From: Oscillospiraceae bacterium
Lineage (GTDB): Bacteria > Bacillota > Clostridia > Oscillospirales > Oscillospiraceae
Direction: 5' to 3'
NCBI GenBank assembly: GCA_015067565.1
Contig: SVMF01000004.1
Coordinates: 52,132 to 116,131, forward strand
Length of the DNA stretch: 64,000 nt
The notes below the pieces were generated by a model that was not told the DNA's origin, did no database searches, and worked only from the letters and a program-made list of their open reading frames with translations. Of this stretch, positions 40,930 to 50,336 are shown piece after piece; position 1 is the stretch's first letter, and every line of letters starts with the position of its first letter. A program made the translations under genes and the position numbers.

Positions 40930-41229
40930 TTACGGATATCTCGGAGTTGTCGCTTGAAAAGATGCAGTTGTAACGGGTGTTTTGCGAGTGTTTTCTTCTA
41001 TCTGTTTCAGCTTCACGATGATCTCTCCAAAACCATAAAGCATCCACGCTGACAGATACGCAACAACCGGACCAAGAAACAATACCAGAAGTCCAATGGT
41101 GGTTACCTCCTCGCTCAACAGCACAATCCCACCAAAAATTGCACCGACAGCCTCAAGAATAAACATCACATAAGCTAAAGCTTTGATCTTCTGTCCAATA
41201 TTACCAAACATCGGAAACTCGGAATTCAT
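40930..41229 (-). CDS. Small membrane protein, unknown function
   Basis: 99 residues. FGNIGQKIKALAYVMFILEA leads into two membrane helices (LAYVMFILEAVGAIFGGIVL and IGLLVLFLGPVVAYLSAWML), followed by LYGFGEIIVKLKQIEENT and a polar tail. Proteins of this pattern are frequent in clostridia; no function is known. GGAGGAAGTTGCT precedes the ATG. It lies 32 bp downstream of recG on the same strand. Confidence 0.7.
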   Translation of the reverse strand: MNSEFPMFGNIGQKIKALAYVMFILEAVGAIFGGIVLLSEEVTTIGLLVLFLGPVVAYLSAWMLYGFGEIIVKLKQIEENTRKTPVTTASFQATTPRYP

Positions 41230-41261
41230 AGCAACTTCCTCCTGTAAGCAATTATCAAATG

Positions 41262-43301
41262 TCAGTTCATTACAAATTCGCCACTCTCCAAGAGCTGATG
41301 CACGCAGTGCAACAGCTCATCGGGCAAATCGTTGTTAGAAATGGCAATGGCAGCAGCCTGTTGTGCCTGCTTCAAAACTGTCATATCGTTTGCGATGCTT
41401 GCCACACGGAAGGTTGGCAGTCCGTGCTGCCTTGCACCAAAGAAATCACCGGGGCCGCGCAGCTTCAGGTCCTCCTGCGCGATCTTAAAGCCGTCTGTCG
41501 TAGCGCAAAGCGCCTTCAGGCGCTGTTTTGTTTCCGCATTCTGATTGTCCGAGACCAAAATGCAATAGGACTTGGCATCACCTCTACCGATCCTGCCACG
41601 CAGCTGATGCAGCTGTGACAGGCCGAAGCGGTCTGCATTCTCCACGACCATCAGCGTTGCATTCGGCACGTCCACACCGACCTCGATGACCGTTGTGGCA
41701 ACCAAAATATCATATTCGCCTGCGGCGAAGGCCTGCATCACGGCATCCTTCTCAGCACCCTTCATTTTGCCATGCAGGAGCGCCACACGCAGGTTCGGGA
41801 ACACCGTCTGTTTAAGCGTCTGCGCCCAGATCTCAGCCGCCTTGAGTGATTCTGTCTCTCCTTCTTCAATGGCAGGACAAACAATGAAGGTCTGGTGTCC
41901 CTCCTGTGCCTGCTTGCGGATGAAGCCGTTGAGTCTTGCACGGTAACTCTCATCGACCAGGAAGCTGTCAACGCGTTTGCGCCCGGGCGGCAGCTCATCG
42001 ATCACGGAAACATCGAGGTCACCGTAGAGGATCAGTGCAAGCGTGCGTGGGATCGGTGTGGCCGACATGATGAGAAGATGCGGTGAAATCCCCTTGCTCA
42101 TCAGCTTCGCTCGCTGTGCCACGCCGAAGCGGTGCTGCTCATCAGCGATGACGAGACCCAAATTGCGAAATACGGTCGTTTCACTCAAAAGAGCATGGGT
42201 GCCGATGACAATATCACAGACTCCTTCAGCCAAAGCCTGACGGTTTTCTTTTTTCTCGCGTTCCTTTTGTGAACCGGTCAAGAGTGCACAGGAAATGCCC
42301 AACGATTCAAACAGTGGTCTCAGACGGTCATAATGCTGCTTTGCCAAAATCTCTGTCGGTGCCATCAGAGCGCTCTGCTTTCCGTTTTTGGCTGCGCAGT
42401 AGGCTGCCGCGGCTGCGACCATCGTCTTTCCGCTGCCTACATCACCCTGCACCAATCGGCTCATCGGCTTACGGGAGGAAAAATCGCCCAGGATCTCCCC
42501 GATCACGCGACTCTGCGCACCTGTCAATTGGAACGGCAGTACTTCATAGAACGGCTTCAAATCCAGATCAGAAAACGGCTCGACCTCCTGCAGCGTGCGC
42601 TTCTGCCGCACAATGGACAGTGCCGCACTAAAGAGGAAGAATTCTTCAAAGATCAGCCGTTTTCTCGCCGCCTCCAAGGCCTCATGCGAGCTCGGCTCAT
42701 GAATATTGCGACAGGCAAAATCAGCCTCGCAAAGGCCATAAGCCTCCGTCACTCCCTGCGGCAGCAGCTGTGGCGCAGGCTCTGTGTCCAGTGCCGCACG
42801 AACCGCTTGTAAAACCACCTTGTTGGTCAATCCTGCCGTCAGAGGGTAGATCGGGCAGATGCAACGGGTCACTTTGCCCGGCTCGCTGAGTGGCTCGAAA
42901 AGCGGATTGGTCATCGCATAGCCGAGGTAGTCCCCGACCAGCGTGCCGTAGAAGCAATAGCTCTCGCCCCGGATTAGGCGCTCTGCAGTGTAGCTGGCGT
43001 TAAAAAAGGTCAGATTCAATCGACCCGTGTGATCCGCTACCGTGACCTTCGTAACCTCCAAGGCCTTCTGTCCCGGCTTGGGAATGCGATTGGTTCGGGG
43101 TGTCGATACGACGGAGGCGATAAAGCAGGCAGGTGTATCTGCCTCCAGCGACATGATCGGCAAAAGCTGTGTGCGGTCTTCGTAATCCCGCGGATAGAAG
43201 CGCAGCAGGTCCCCCACCGTTAAAATGCCCAGCTTTGCAAACAGCTCTGCCTTTTTGGGACCAATTCCCGGCAGTGTGCGCACTGAATCGGTCAATGCCA
43301 T
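41262..43301 (-). CDS. recG: ATP-dependent DNA helicase RecG
   Basis: 679 residues from the ATG at 43301 (GGAGG 7 bases upstream; the frame stays open to 43322). Wedge domain (VRTLPGIGPKKAELFAKLGI, DLLRFYPRDYEDRT), then helicase motifs: I LVQGDVGSGKTMVAAAAA, Ia APTEILAKQHYDRL, II IADEQHRFGVAQR, III MSATPIPRTLAL, and VI QLHQLRGRIGRG. It remodels stalled forks and branched DNA. Promoter at 43337-43365. Confidence 0.96.
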   Translation of the reverse strand: MALTDSVRTLPGIGPKKAELFAKLGILTVGDLLRFYPRDYEDRTQLLPIMSLEADTPACFIASVVSTPRTNRIPKPGQKALEVTKVTVADHTGRLNLTFFNASYTAERLIRGESYCFYGTLVGDYLGYAMTNPLFEPLSEPGKVTRCICPIYPLTAGLTNKVVLQAVRAALDTEPAPQLLPQGVTEAYGLCEADFACRNIHEPSSHEALEAARKRLIFEEFFLFSAALSIVRQKRTLQEVEPFSDLDLKPFYEVLPFQLTGAQSRVIGEILGDFSSRKPMSRLVQGDVGSGKTMVAAAAAYCAAKNGKQSALMAPTEILAKQHYDRLRPLFESLGISCALLTGSQKEREKKENRQALAEGVCDIVIGTHALLSETTVFRNLGLVIADEQHRFGVAQRAKLMSKGISPHLLIMSATPIPRTLALILYGDLDVSVIDELPPGRKRVDSFLVDESYRARLNGFIRKQAQEGHQTFIVCPAIEEGETESLKAAEIWAQTLKQTVFPNLRVALLHGKMKGAEKDAVMQAFAAGEYDILVATTVIEVGVDVPNATLMVVENADRFGLSQLHQLRGRIGRGDAKSYCILVSDNQNAETKQRLKALCATTDGFKIAQEDLKLRGPGDFFGARQHGLPTFRVASIANDMTVLKQAQQAAAIAISNNDLPDELLHCVHQLLESGEFVMN

Positions 43302-43336
43302 ACAGAATCCTCCTTTCGACACAATCCTTCAATAAT

Positions 43337-43365
43337 ATTATAATATAAAGCCGTCCGTTTCGCAA
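43337..43365 (-). promoter_or_regulatory. Promoter of recG
   Basis: Minus-strand TTGCGA (43365-43360), 17-base spacer, TATAAT (43342-43337). Confidence 0.6.
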
Positions 43366-43395
43366 GTGAAAGGACGGTTTTTCTCCGTATACAAA

Positions 43396-43425
43396 AGCAA
43401 AAGCCTGACGGAAAACCCATCAGGC
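43396..43425 (-). terminator. Terminator of rpsT
   Basis: Nine-base stem GCCTGACGG/CCATCAGGC (one wobble) between 43403 and 43425, followed on the minus strand by TTTTGCTTTTG. Confidence 0.75.
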
Positions 43426-43446
43426 GGAATTATCCTTATATTTTGC

Positions 43447-43710
43447 TTACGCCATAGCGTTGACCTTGAGAGTCATGCTGCTCTTCTTACGAGCGGCGTT
43501 GTTCTTGTGCAGGATACCCTTGTTGACAGCCTTGTCGACAGCGATGACTGCTGCGGTGTAAGCTGCGGTAGCCTGTGCCTTGTCGCCGGATGCAACAGCG
43601 GCGTCGAACTTCTTGATGGTGGTCTTCAGAGCGGACTTGGCCATCTTGTTCTTCTCGTTGTTTGCGCGGGAGACCAGAACGTGCTTCTTCTTTGCTTTGA
43701 TATTGGGCAT
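43447..43710 (-). CDS. rpsT: 30S ribosomal protein S20
   Basis: 87 residues from the ATG at 43710 (GGAGGTGG upstream); the frame is open to 43839 but only this start fits the family. MPNIKAKKKHVLVSRANNEK, then KSALKTTIKKFDAAV and GILHKNNAARKKSSMTLKVN. Binds 16S rRNA in the 30S body. Monocistronic. Confidence 0.95.
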   Translation of the reverse strand: MPNIKAKKKHVLVSRANNEKNKMAKSALKTTIKKFDAAVASGDKAQATAAYTAAVIAVDKAVNKGILHKNNAARKKSSMTLKVNAMA

Positions 43711-43776
43711 GATTTTCCACCTCCTCATCTGGTGATTATCTGAATAACCAATTTTGGCTATCCTCATGCGGAACAT

Positions 43777-43805
43777 ATTATATATGCTTTGCGCAATAAA
43801 ATCAA
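43777..43805 (-). promoter_or_regulatory. Promoter of rpsT
   Basis: Minus-strand TTGATT (43805-43800), 17-base spacer, TATAAT (43782-43777). The leader to the ATG is about 60 bases. Confidence 0.7.
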
Positions 43806-43839
43806 CACCTTTTTTCGAAAAAAACAAAAAAATTTTCAA

Positions 43840-44315
43840 ATAATGGAATCTGGCCTTGTGGGGGCCAAAATGTGTGGTGTTTCCTCCGTACTAACAACTT
43901 CGTCAAAATGATGAAAGAGCAAAATTCGCAACTTTTTTGCAAAATGTTTTATGTAAACCTATTATTCAGCAAATACAGATCCTCCTGCAAGAAGCTGCCT
44001 TGTGTAAAAACCTGTGCAAAATGTGCACAACTATTGATAAGTCGATGTTTTAACCATTGCACAGCCTTTGCATAACCCAAAGCGGCTTATGAATATATGC
44101 ATAGTTGACAGAGAATTATCAGTTCCCATAATATGGATTGGTAAGCAATAATATGTTGTTATGTAAACTATTTTGTTGCGGATTTGGGCGAAAAAGTTCG
44201 AAAACCGTTCCTTGTGGTCGAAAGAAACCGAGGATATTTTCTTGCATTATGTATAAAAAATGCATCTTTCGTCGATGTGCCCAAATTCGACAATTTTTGT
44301 TGCGTAACGCTGTGT
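43840..44315. other. AT-rich intergenic region before sigG, no gene recognised
   Basis: About 475 bases between divergent rpsT and sigG. It contains several short TTGTGCA/TGCACAA-like inverted motifs around 44005-44070 but no ORF with a ribosome-binding site, RNA gene or clear promoter. It could hold regulatory sites for sigG. Confidence 0.4.
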
Positions 44316-44344
44316 GTATGATCTTCGTGCGCTTGGGAAATACT
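44316..44344 (+). promoter_or_regulatory. Candidate sigma-F/sigma-G-type promoter of sigG
   Basis: GTATG (44316-44320), 15-base spacer, GGAAATACT (44336-44344). These fit the forespore consensus GHATR-N15-GGnnAnAnT. The position, about 30 bases before the sigG ATG, fits the known sigma-F control of sigG in Bacillus. Confidence 0.5.
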
Positions 44345-44374
44345 GTTTGCACACAAATAAACGGAGGACAAACA

Positions 44375-45154
44375 ATGCAGGGCAAGGTTGAAATCTGCGG
44401 TGTCAATACCGCTCGGCTGAAAACACTTCGAAATGATGAGATGAATCGGCTCTTGAAACGCAGCCGTCAAGGCGATGAGGAGGCGCGTCAACAGCTCATA
44501 GAGGGCAATCTGCGGTTGGTTTTGTCGGTCATTCAGCGTTTCATGGGGCGAGGCGAGAATCCCGATGATCTGTTCCAGGTCGGGTGTGTTGGGCTTCTGA
44601 AGGCCATTGCAAACTTCAATACCGATCTCAACGTGCGCTTCAGCACCTACGGCGTGCCGATGATCGAGGGTGAGGTCAAGCGGTATTTGCGGGATTACAG
44701 TGCCATTCGTGTCTCAAGAAGCGTACGTGACACGGCCTACAAGGTGCTGCAGTGTAAGGAAGCCATGATGGCGCAGGGCGAGCATGAGCCGACCCTGGAG
44801 CAAATTGCACAAAAGCTGGGGCTTTCCACCCAAGCTGTCAGCGAGGCCATGGATGCCATGAGCGCTCCGGTATCGCTTCACGAACCGGTCTATTCCGATG
44901 GCGGTGATCCTCTGACAGTGATGGATCAGGTACGGGACACCAAAAACACGGACGAACAATGGATTGAGCGGATCGCATTGCGTGAGGCCATGGCTCGGCT
45001 GGCCGAGAGGGAAAAACGCATTTTATCGCTTCGCTTCTTTGATGGCAAAACGCAGATGGAGGTCGCAAGCGAGGTAGGCATCTCGCAGGCACAGGTTTCG
45101 AGATTGGAGAAGAATGCCATCACCACGCTTCGCAAGGCCATTTGCGTTTCGTGA
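44375..45154 (+). CDS. sigG: RNA polymerase sporulation sigma factor SigG
   Basis: 259 residues from the ATG at 44375 (GGAGG 8 bases upstream), the same length as in Bacillus. The N-terminal KVEICGVNTARLKTL block is specific for SigG. Region 2 (NLRLVLSVIQRFMGRGENPD, DLFQVGCVGLLKAI, STYGVPMIEGEVKRYLRD), region 3 (RVSRSVRDTAYKVLQ) and region 4 (GKTQMEVASEVGISQAQVSR) are complete. It directs late forespore transcription. No spoIIG genes are adjacent in this window; the upstream 530 bases are non-coding. Confidence 0.94.
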   Translation: MQGKVEICGVNTARLKTLRNDEMNRLLKRSRQGDEEARQQLIEGNLRLVLSVIQRFMGRGENPDDLFQVGCVGLLKAIANFNTDLNVRFSTYGVPMIEGEVKRYLRDYSAIRVSRSVRDTAYKVLQCKEAMMAQGEHEPTLEQIAQKLGLSTQAVSEAMDAMSAPVSLHEPVYSDGGDPLTVMDQVRDTKNTDEQWIERIALREAMARLAEREKRILSLRFFDGKTQMEVASEVGISQAQVSRLEKNAITTLRKAICVS

Positions 45155-45219
45155 TGCGCATAACATGATAAGAAGTGTCTGCACGGTGTGTCAGAGAAAC
45201 CGCGCGCCACGGAACAGCT

Positions 45220-45255
45220 GCAAAACGGGATGGGCCTCAGCCTATCCCGTTTTGC
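45220..45255 (+). terminator. Stem-loop downstream of sigG
   Basis: Sixteen-base stem GCAAAACGGGATGGGC/GCCTATCCCGTTTTGC (one wobble) with loop CTCA, containing TTTT in its right arm. It is 65 bases after the sigG stop. Confidence 0.65.
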
Positions 45256-45363
45256 ATTATGCTGTCTGCGGCTAAGCTGCGACGGCATCGCCGTAAGAGA
45301 GCATTGCATGGAGCAGGTCAAAACCAGCGCTGAATGTTCTGGAAAAATTAAATGTGGCAGGAG

Positions 45364-45393
45364 GTTGAATTTCATACATGGGATATGTTACTA
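45364..45393 (+). promoter_or_regulatory. Possible promoter of the heparinase-like gene
   Basis: TTGAAT (45364-45369), 18-base spacer, TACTAT (45388-45393), 35 bases before the ATG. The fit is moderate. Confidence 0.4.
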
Positions 45394-45428
45394 TTAAATT
45401 GTATGCTTGTCGAAAGGGATCTGAAACC

Positions 45429-48400
45429 ATGAAACTTCAACGATTCATAAGTCTATTGCTGCTTTTGAGTATGCTCCTGACCCTTGTGCCCATTGTAGGC
45501 GCAAGCTCCAAGGGGGTCTCCTTGACTACAGATGCCGCTTTTTTTGCAAAGCTTGATCTGTCGCAGGCGGCACTGAGCAGCGTTCGCACCGCTGTTGAAA
45601 AGGGCAATTATACTGCGGCAAAAGCTGAACTTTTGAAGCACTATCAGAGCACATTTTCTGCCTTTGAGCCGTCACCTGCAACCGAAACCAATATGTATCT
45701 GCGCTATCAGGTTATGCATGATACCATCGGTTTTTCGGAGTATTACCGCGGCGGCATTGATGTAACTTCCACAAACTATGCTCGGCACAGCATCGACATC
45801 GGAACGGACTCCTCGGGTGTTTATATTCTCGACCAGCTCAAGGCCACCGTTGACGGTGTTGCCATCGGCTCAAGAGAGAGTAACACTCCGCCACAGCTTG
45901 AGCTCTACGGTTCGGACGGAACGCTCCTGAAAACCCTGACCGCCATCGCAGATACCACGGTTCGACCTACAAAAACCGTTTCTGCGGGCTACGGAACGAG
46001 TGGCGTGCTTTATGCAAAGCACGCACCGGATACCAAAAATCAGCTCCCTTACTCATCGGCCTCCATGCGTGCTTACATCAAATTCGACACCTCACAGATC
46101 CCCTCCGGCACCAAAAAAGTACGCCTCGTCGTTTATGCCAAGCGTTCCCCGGGAAATGCCGATAAGGTGCTGGTCGAAGATAGCCTGAGACTTGAGGTAT
46201 TCAGCTCCTACTGCAAAATTTGGGAAGAAGCGACGCTCGATTGGGACTACCTGATGAACGGCAGTTATATCGGTCACTTCTGCTATGACGGATTGGAAGG
46301 CGGCTTTAACTGGAAGAAGCCCAAAGGCACACCGTCTGAATGGTTGAATTACAACACCCGTTTTTACGAAACAACCATCCTTGTGCGCTATGCAAACAGT
46401 CTGTCCTCTCAGTCAGAAAAAGATCTCTACATGAGCAAGGCCAAGGAGCATATTCTTGACTTCATCAACGATTCGGGAGCCGGCTGGCCCACAGGCCGTG
46501 ACATTGAGGGCGCAAACCGCGCACTGGAATTCCCCTACATCTACAAGCATCTGGTCACCGGCGGCTATCTCAGCGCCGACGAGAATATCAGAATCCTCTC
46601 TTGGCTATATGACGAGGCGACCTTCCTTCATAATGGTGCCGCTATTCTGTTCGACGGTCCGACCACGAAGGTCGCAAATGATTTGGTTTATACCAATCGG
46701 GGCATCTGGCATCTTGCCGGTTTTTACAGCATCATTGCATACTTCCCTGAATTTTCCGATAACCCATCCTGGCGAGAAATCTACGAAGGTCGCTTAACCA
46801 TGGTCATGAACGCACTCGTACACGAGGACGGCAGCTACAACGAGGTCACCTTCGGTTATCCGAGTCATGTTGTCACATGGTGCGCCCACCTGCGCCGCAT
46901 CATGCAGGAGGTGGGGGACGATTCGGACAATGCTGAGATGTTCAGCCGCAAGATGATCAAGCTGACAAAGTATCTCATCGACTGCAGCTACTCCAACGGC
47001 ACACCTCCTCACTGGGGGCAGGGAGGCCCCCCCTCCGCACTCGCCACGGCAAAAACGGCCCTCGCCAGCTTCAGTGAGGCGGAAAAGAACAGCCTGCTAG
47101 GTCAGCAGATCAGCTACTTTGTGAACCACTCCAACGGCGTTGAGCCGCCCCGTGCCTCCCAATACGACGAGATCAAGGTGGTCTCCGACCGCACCGGCTG
47201 GAACAGCACCGACACCATGTTCTTCATGAACGCAAAGTGCGCCGGTAACCACTCTCACCGTGACGCGCTGGCAATTCTGCTTTACTTCCAAGGCCGCGCC
47301 CTTTTGGCAGACACCGGCATGACCTCCTACGACGGAAATCACGCGCATTTCCCCTTCCAGAATTCCGCGACCCGCTCACACAACACCATTGAAGTCGACG
47401 GTACCGCGCAGGCGCTTTACGGCGATATGGCAGAGACTGCACATTTAGGCGACATTCAGATCCGCGCAAACGATGCGGTTTCCACCATCTACTCTTGGAG
47501 CGAGGCCAACAACAAAAACAAGATTACCAAAAAGGTCGTCGGTGGCACCACCAGCAATGTCTACCACAGCGCAAACTTTGTCCACACGAGAAATGTCTCG
47601 TTTATCAAGGCACTTGGCAATCTTCTGATCGTCACAGATATGGTTGTTCCCGATGACACCAAGACGCACACCTACACGCAGAACTGGCACAGTTCACCCT
47701 ATGCCAATCCTACGGTTGCGACCTCCGGTGCGCTGCTCGGCTCAACCGCATTCTCCTCGGGTGCAAATCTGCTCATTGCGCAAGCTGCTTCTCTGCCCGG
47801 CATTCAGGCCTCCATTCAGTCCGGCTACAGTGCCGATGCACCTTCGGTCAACACCGAATACTTCGAATACAAACAGACCGCAAGCGGCACTGTCACCTAT
47901 CAAACCATCCTCTACCCCACCGCAAGTGGCGCAAACGTCAGCGTCGTGCCCGAGCAGCTTTTCCTTAATGTTGGCAACGAAACCGCGCTGGCTGCAAAGG
48001 TCTCCATCTCCGACAGTGAGAACCCGAATGTTGGCGAGATGTACCACTATAATTCCTTTGAAAGTACTCCCCTCCCACGCAGCTTCGGTGACTATACGAC
48101 AAATGCAAAAACTGCAATCGTCGGCCTGGATAACTCCAAAAATCCCATTTTTGCCTCCATCTCAGACGGCAGCAGCCTCGAATCTGACAGTGTTGTTCTC
48201 TCAGCTGAGGGACTCAGCGATCTGGCTGTCACCGTCGATGGCACCAGGCTGGCACTTTTCAGCTCCGATGCGCAGGCAAAAACAACCACCATTCAAGTCA
48301 AGCTCGGAGATGCCCGTTTCACCGAGGTCATCCTCAACGGAAGTCTTGCTTCCTTCACGCAGGAAGATAACGGTCTCGTGACGATCCGCAATGAATATGT

Positions 48401-50336
48401 CTTCATCGGCTTTGGCCAAGGCGACATTGCAGACGAGACCTCCCAGTGGTCTGCAGCTCATGCAACGGCAACGGTAGATGTTCTGAACGGCGTCCTCAAG
48501 GGCGAGATCACCGCCGCCGATCCATGCGCTTACATGAACAGCAGCAGCGAGGATCTTCTCTACACCGCCAAGGCAGGCGACATCATCGAACTGCGCCTGA
48601 AAACAAATCTCACCGAATCCGTCAACGGAACGCAGATTTTCTTTGCTCTGGATCACAGTTCCTCTTATACCAAGGAGTATGCGACCTCCGTTGCTACCAT
48701 CTCGCATCCGACGGAGGATTTTACCACCGTTGTCTTTTTGATTCCGGAAAATGCCGCCTATCTGGGCAAAACCATTTCCAGACTCCGTGTGGATATGGTT
48801 TCCAGTAACAGCGGTTCGACTGCAACCGGCTCCTATGAGATCGACTATATTTACATCGGGCCGAAGGAAAAATCCCCTTCTGCGCAAATCTGCGACTCCC
48901 TGTTTTTCGACTTCACCGACAATACCAAGGCACGCGCCCGCTATGCCTCCGGAACTTACAGCGGTCTGAACTTTGATCAGGCCACGAAAGGCTACTGGGC
49001 CACCTCTGCCACCAACGGTACAAATCAGTTCTCGATCGACAATACCGAAGGAACATTGAGTGTAAATGTCATCGAAGGCCCCGATACAGCGGGCGGTTAC
49101 GGCCCCTGGATCAAGACCACCACCACGCATAACTGCTTCCCCTGGGCCAGTGAACCGCATCATATCTACTATCCACTGTACTACGATCCGAAGAATGCGC
49201 AGGTTGCGCAGGTTCGTTTCAAGTTGGTCGACTGTGTCGTTCCTGAAGGGAAAACGCCTGAAATGGCTTTGATCTTCGACTACAAAAAAGACGGAACGCT
49301 CAATGTAAACGGTTCGATGAAGGCTCCCATTAACGCAAACATCGACACCTTCCAGACGCTCACTCTTGAGCTGAGTGAGACCTTCTTGAATGCAGATTCC
49401 ATCCGCACCATTGGTATGCGTTTCCACAATATCAGTTCTTTCAGTGGCGGAAAGATCGTCATCGACTACATCTATGTTGGTCCAAGGGATTCGTTGTACT
49501 TTGGCTTCTCGGATACCACCACAGACCGCGAAAGATACGAAGGTAAGGTCTATGACGGCTTCAACTATGACATCAACAACTGGGTCGGCCGCTCTTCCTC
49601 GGTCACCAATCTGACATTCGATACCACACAAAGTCAGGTGCATTTCACGTCGAAAGATGCGGCGCAGACCTACCATTATATCCAGACCTCTACGAACACC
49701 CATACCACAGATGCGCCGCTGAACTATGTCCCATCGGCAAACGATCATATGCAAATCCGTTTCAGGATCGATCATGCCGTCGTCGGTACCGCTCCTGCAC
49801 TGGCTGTGCATTACCAGACCGGCGACCGTATGACCATCAGCAACAACGATTGCACTCGATACACCATTCGACCCACGCTGATCGGCACCGGCTATCACAC
49901 CATTACCTTCCCCATGGGTCCCCGCTTCACCGCCGCAGACTTCATCAGCAATCTGCGCATCGGGTTTGAAGGCATTTCCTCTGCCGAAGGCAGCACCGCC
50001 GAATTTGCCATCGACTATATCTATGTCGGTGATCCCGATGATGCTCCGCAGCAGTCCTCTTTGTTCTTTGATTTCATGAATACGGAGGCTGACCGGACTC
50101 GCTATGCAGGCGCAGTGTACGGAAGCACAAACTTCGACCTGCAAACCAATTGGTATCACCGTCGCAGCACCTTGACACCTGTCAAGATTGATACAGACCT
50201 CGGTGTTCTGACCACAACGATCGTTCCCACTGCCACCGTGGGGGAGCATTTCGTTCAAACCTCCAAGGGTTCTGCCACCTCTGTCCCCCGCTGTCCTACA
50301 GTCCCTCACTGGGGGATCATTTCCAGATGCGTTTGA
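45429..50336 (+). CDS. Secreted heparinase II/III-like polysaccharide lyase, 5' part of a frameshifted gene
   Basis: 1635 residues in this frame. Signal peptide (RFISLLLLLSMLLTLVPIVG). A DNRLRE-like beta domain follows (about 110-290), then a helical alginate-lyase-like toroid (GWPTGRDIEGANRALEFPYI) and a heparinase II/III domain (about 590-890: MFFMNAKCAGNHSHRDALAI, DTGMTSYDGNHAHFPFQNS). Three carbohydrate-binding-like repeats, each starting with a pattern like SLFFDFTDNTKARARYASG, begin near residues 1155, 1352 and 1542. The frame ends abnormally: at a C5 tract (50285-50289) one C appears lost, and the third repeat continues in the next frame. Likely role: lysis of uronic-acid polymers outside the cell. 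Confidence 0.85.
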   Translation: MKLQRFISLLLLLSMLLTLVPIVGASSKGVSLTTDAAFFAKLDLSQAALSSVRTAVEKGNYTAAKAELLKHYQSTFSAFEPSPATETNMYLRYQVMHDTIGFSEYYRGGIDVTSTNYARHSIDIGTDSSGVYILDQLKATVDGVAIGSRESNTPPQLELYGSDGTLLKTLTAIADTTVRPTKTVSAGYGTSGVLYAKHAPDTKNQLPYSSASMRAYIKFDTSQIPSGTKKVRLVVYAKRSPGNADKVLVEDSLRLEVFSSYCKIWEEATLDWDYLMNGSYIGHFCYDGLEGGFNWKKPKGTPSEWLNYNTRFYETTILVRYANSLSSQSEKDLYMSKAKEHILDFINDSGAGWPTGRDIEGANRALEFPYIYKHLVTGGYLSADENIRILSWLYDEATFLHNGAAILFDGPTTKVANDLVYTNRGIWHLAGFYSIIAYFPEFSDNPSWREIYEGRLTMVMNALVHEDGSYNEVTFGYPSHVVTWCAHLRRIMQEVGDDSDNAEMFSRKMIKLTKYLIDCSYSNGTPPHWGQGGPPSALATAKTALASFSEAEKNSLLGQQISYFVNHSNGVEPPRASQYDEIKVVSDRTGWNSTDTMFFMNAKCAGNHSHRDALAILLYFQGRALLADTGMTSYDGNHAHFPFQNSATRSHNTIEVDGTAQALYGDMAETAHLGDIQIRANDAVSTIYSWSEANNKNKITKKVVGGTTSNVYHSANFVHTRNVSFIKALGNLLIVTDMVVPDDTKTHTYTQNWHSSPYANPTVATSGALLGSTAFSSGANLLIAQAASLPGIQASIQSGYSADAPSVNTEYFEYKQTASGTVTYQTILYPTASGANVSVVPEQLFLNVGNETALAAKVSISDSENPNVGEMYHYNSFESTPLPRSFGDYTTNAKTAIVGLDNSKNPIFASISDGSSLESDSVVLSAEGLSDLAVTVDGTRLALFSSDAQAKTTTIQVKLGDARFTEVILNGSLASFTQEDNGLVTIRNEYVFIGFGQGDIADETSQWSAAHATATVDVLNGVLKGEITAADPCAYMNSSSEDLLYTAKAGDIIELRLKTNLTESVNGTQIFFALDHSSSYTKEYATSVATISHPTEDFTTVVFLIPENAAYLGKTISRLRVDMVSSNSGSTATGSYEIDYIYIGPKEKSPSAQICDSLFFDFTDNTKARARYASGTYSGLNFDQATKGYWATSATNGTNQFSIDNTEGTLSVNVIEGPDTAGGYGPWIKTTTTHNCFPWASEPHHIYYPLYYDPKNAQVAQVRFKLVDCVVPEGKTPEMALIFDYKKDGTLNVNGSMKAPINANIDTFQTLTLELSETFLNADSIRTIGMRFHNISSFSGGKIVIDYIYVGPRDSLYFGFSDTTTDRERYEGKVYDGFNYDINNWVGRSSSVTNLTFDTTQSQVHFTSKDAAQTYHYIQTSTNTHTTDAPLNYVPSANDHMQIRFRIDHAVVGTAPALAVHYQTGDRMTISNNDCTRYTIRPTLIGTGYHTITFPMGPRFTAADFISNLRIGFEGISSAEGSTAEFAIDYIYVGDPDDAPQQSSLFFDFMNTEADRTRYAGAVYGSTNFDLQTNWYHRRSTLTPVKIDTDLGVLTTTIVPTATVGEHFVQTSKGSATSVPRCPTVPHWGIISRCV

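Noticed and set aside
43960..44080. TTGTGCA/TGCACAA motifs upstream of sigG as a replication-origin signature
   Set aside because: They do not match DnaA boxes, there is no dnaA/dnaN context, and the repeats are too few and irregular.
48201..50309. 702-codon frame antisense to the heparinase-like gene
   Set aside because: Same shadow effect. It has no start signals, and the plus strand carries recognisable repeats and a signal peptide.
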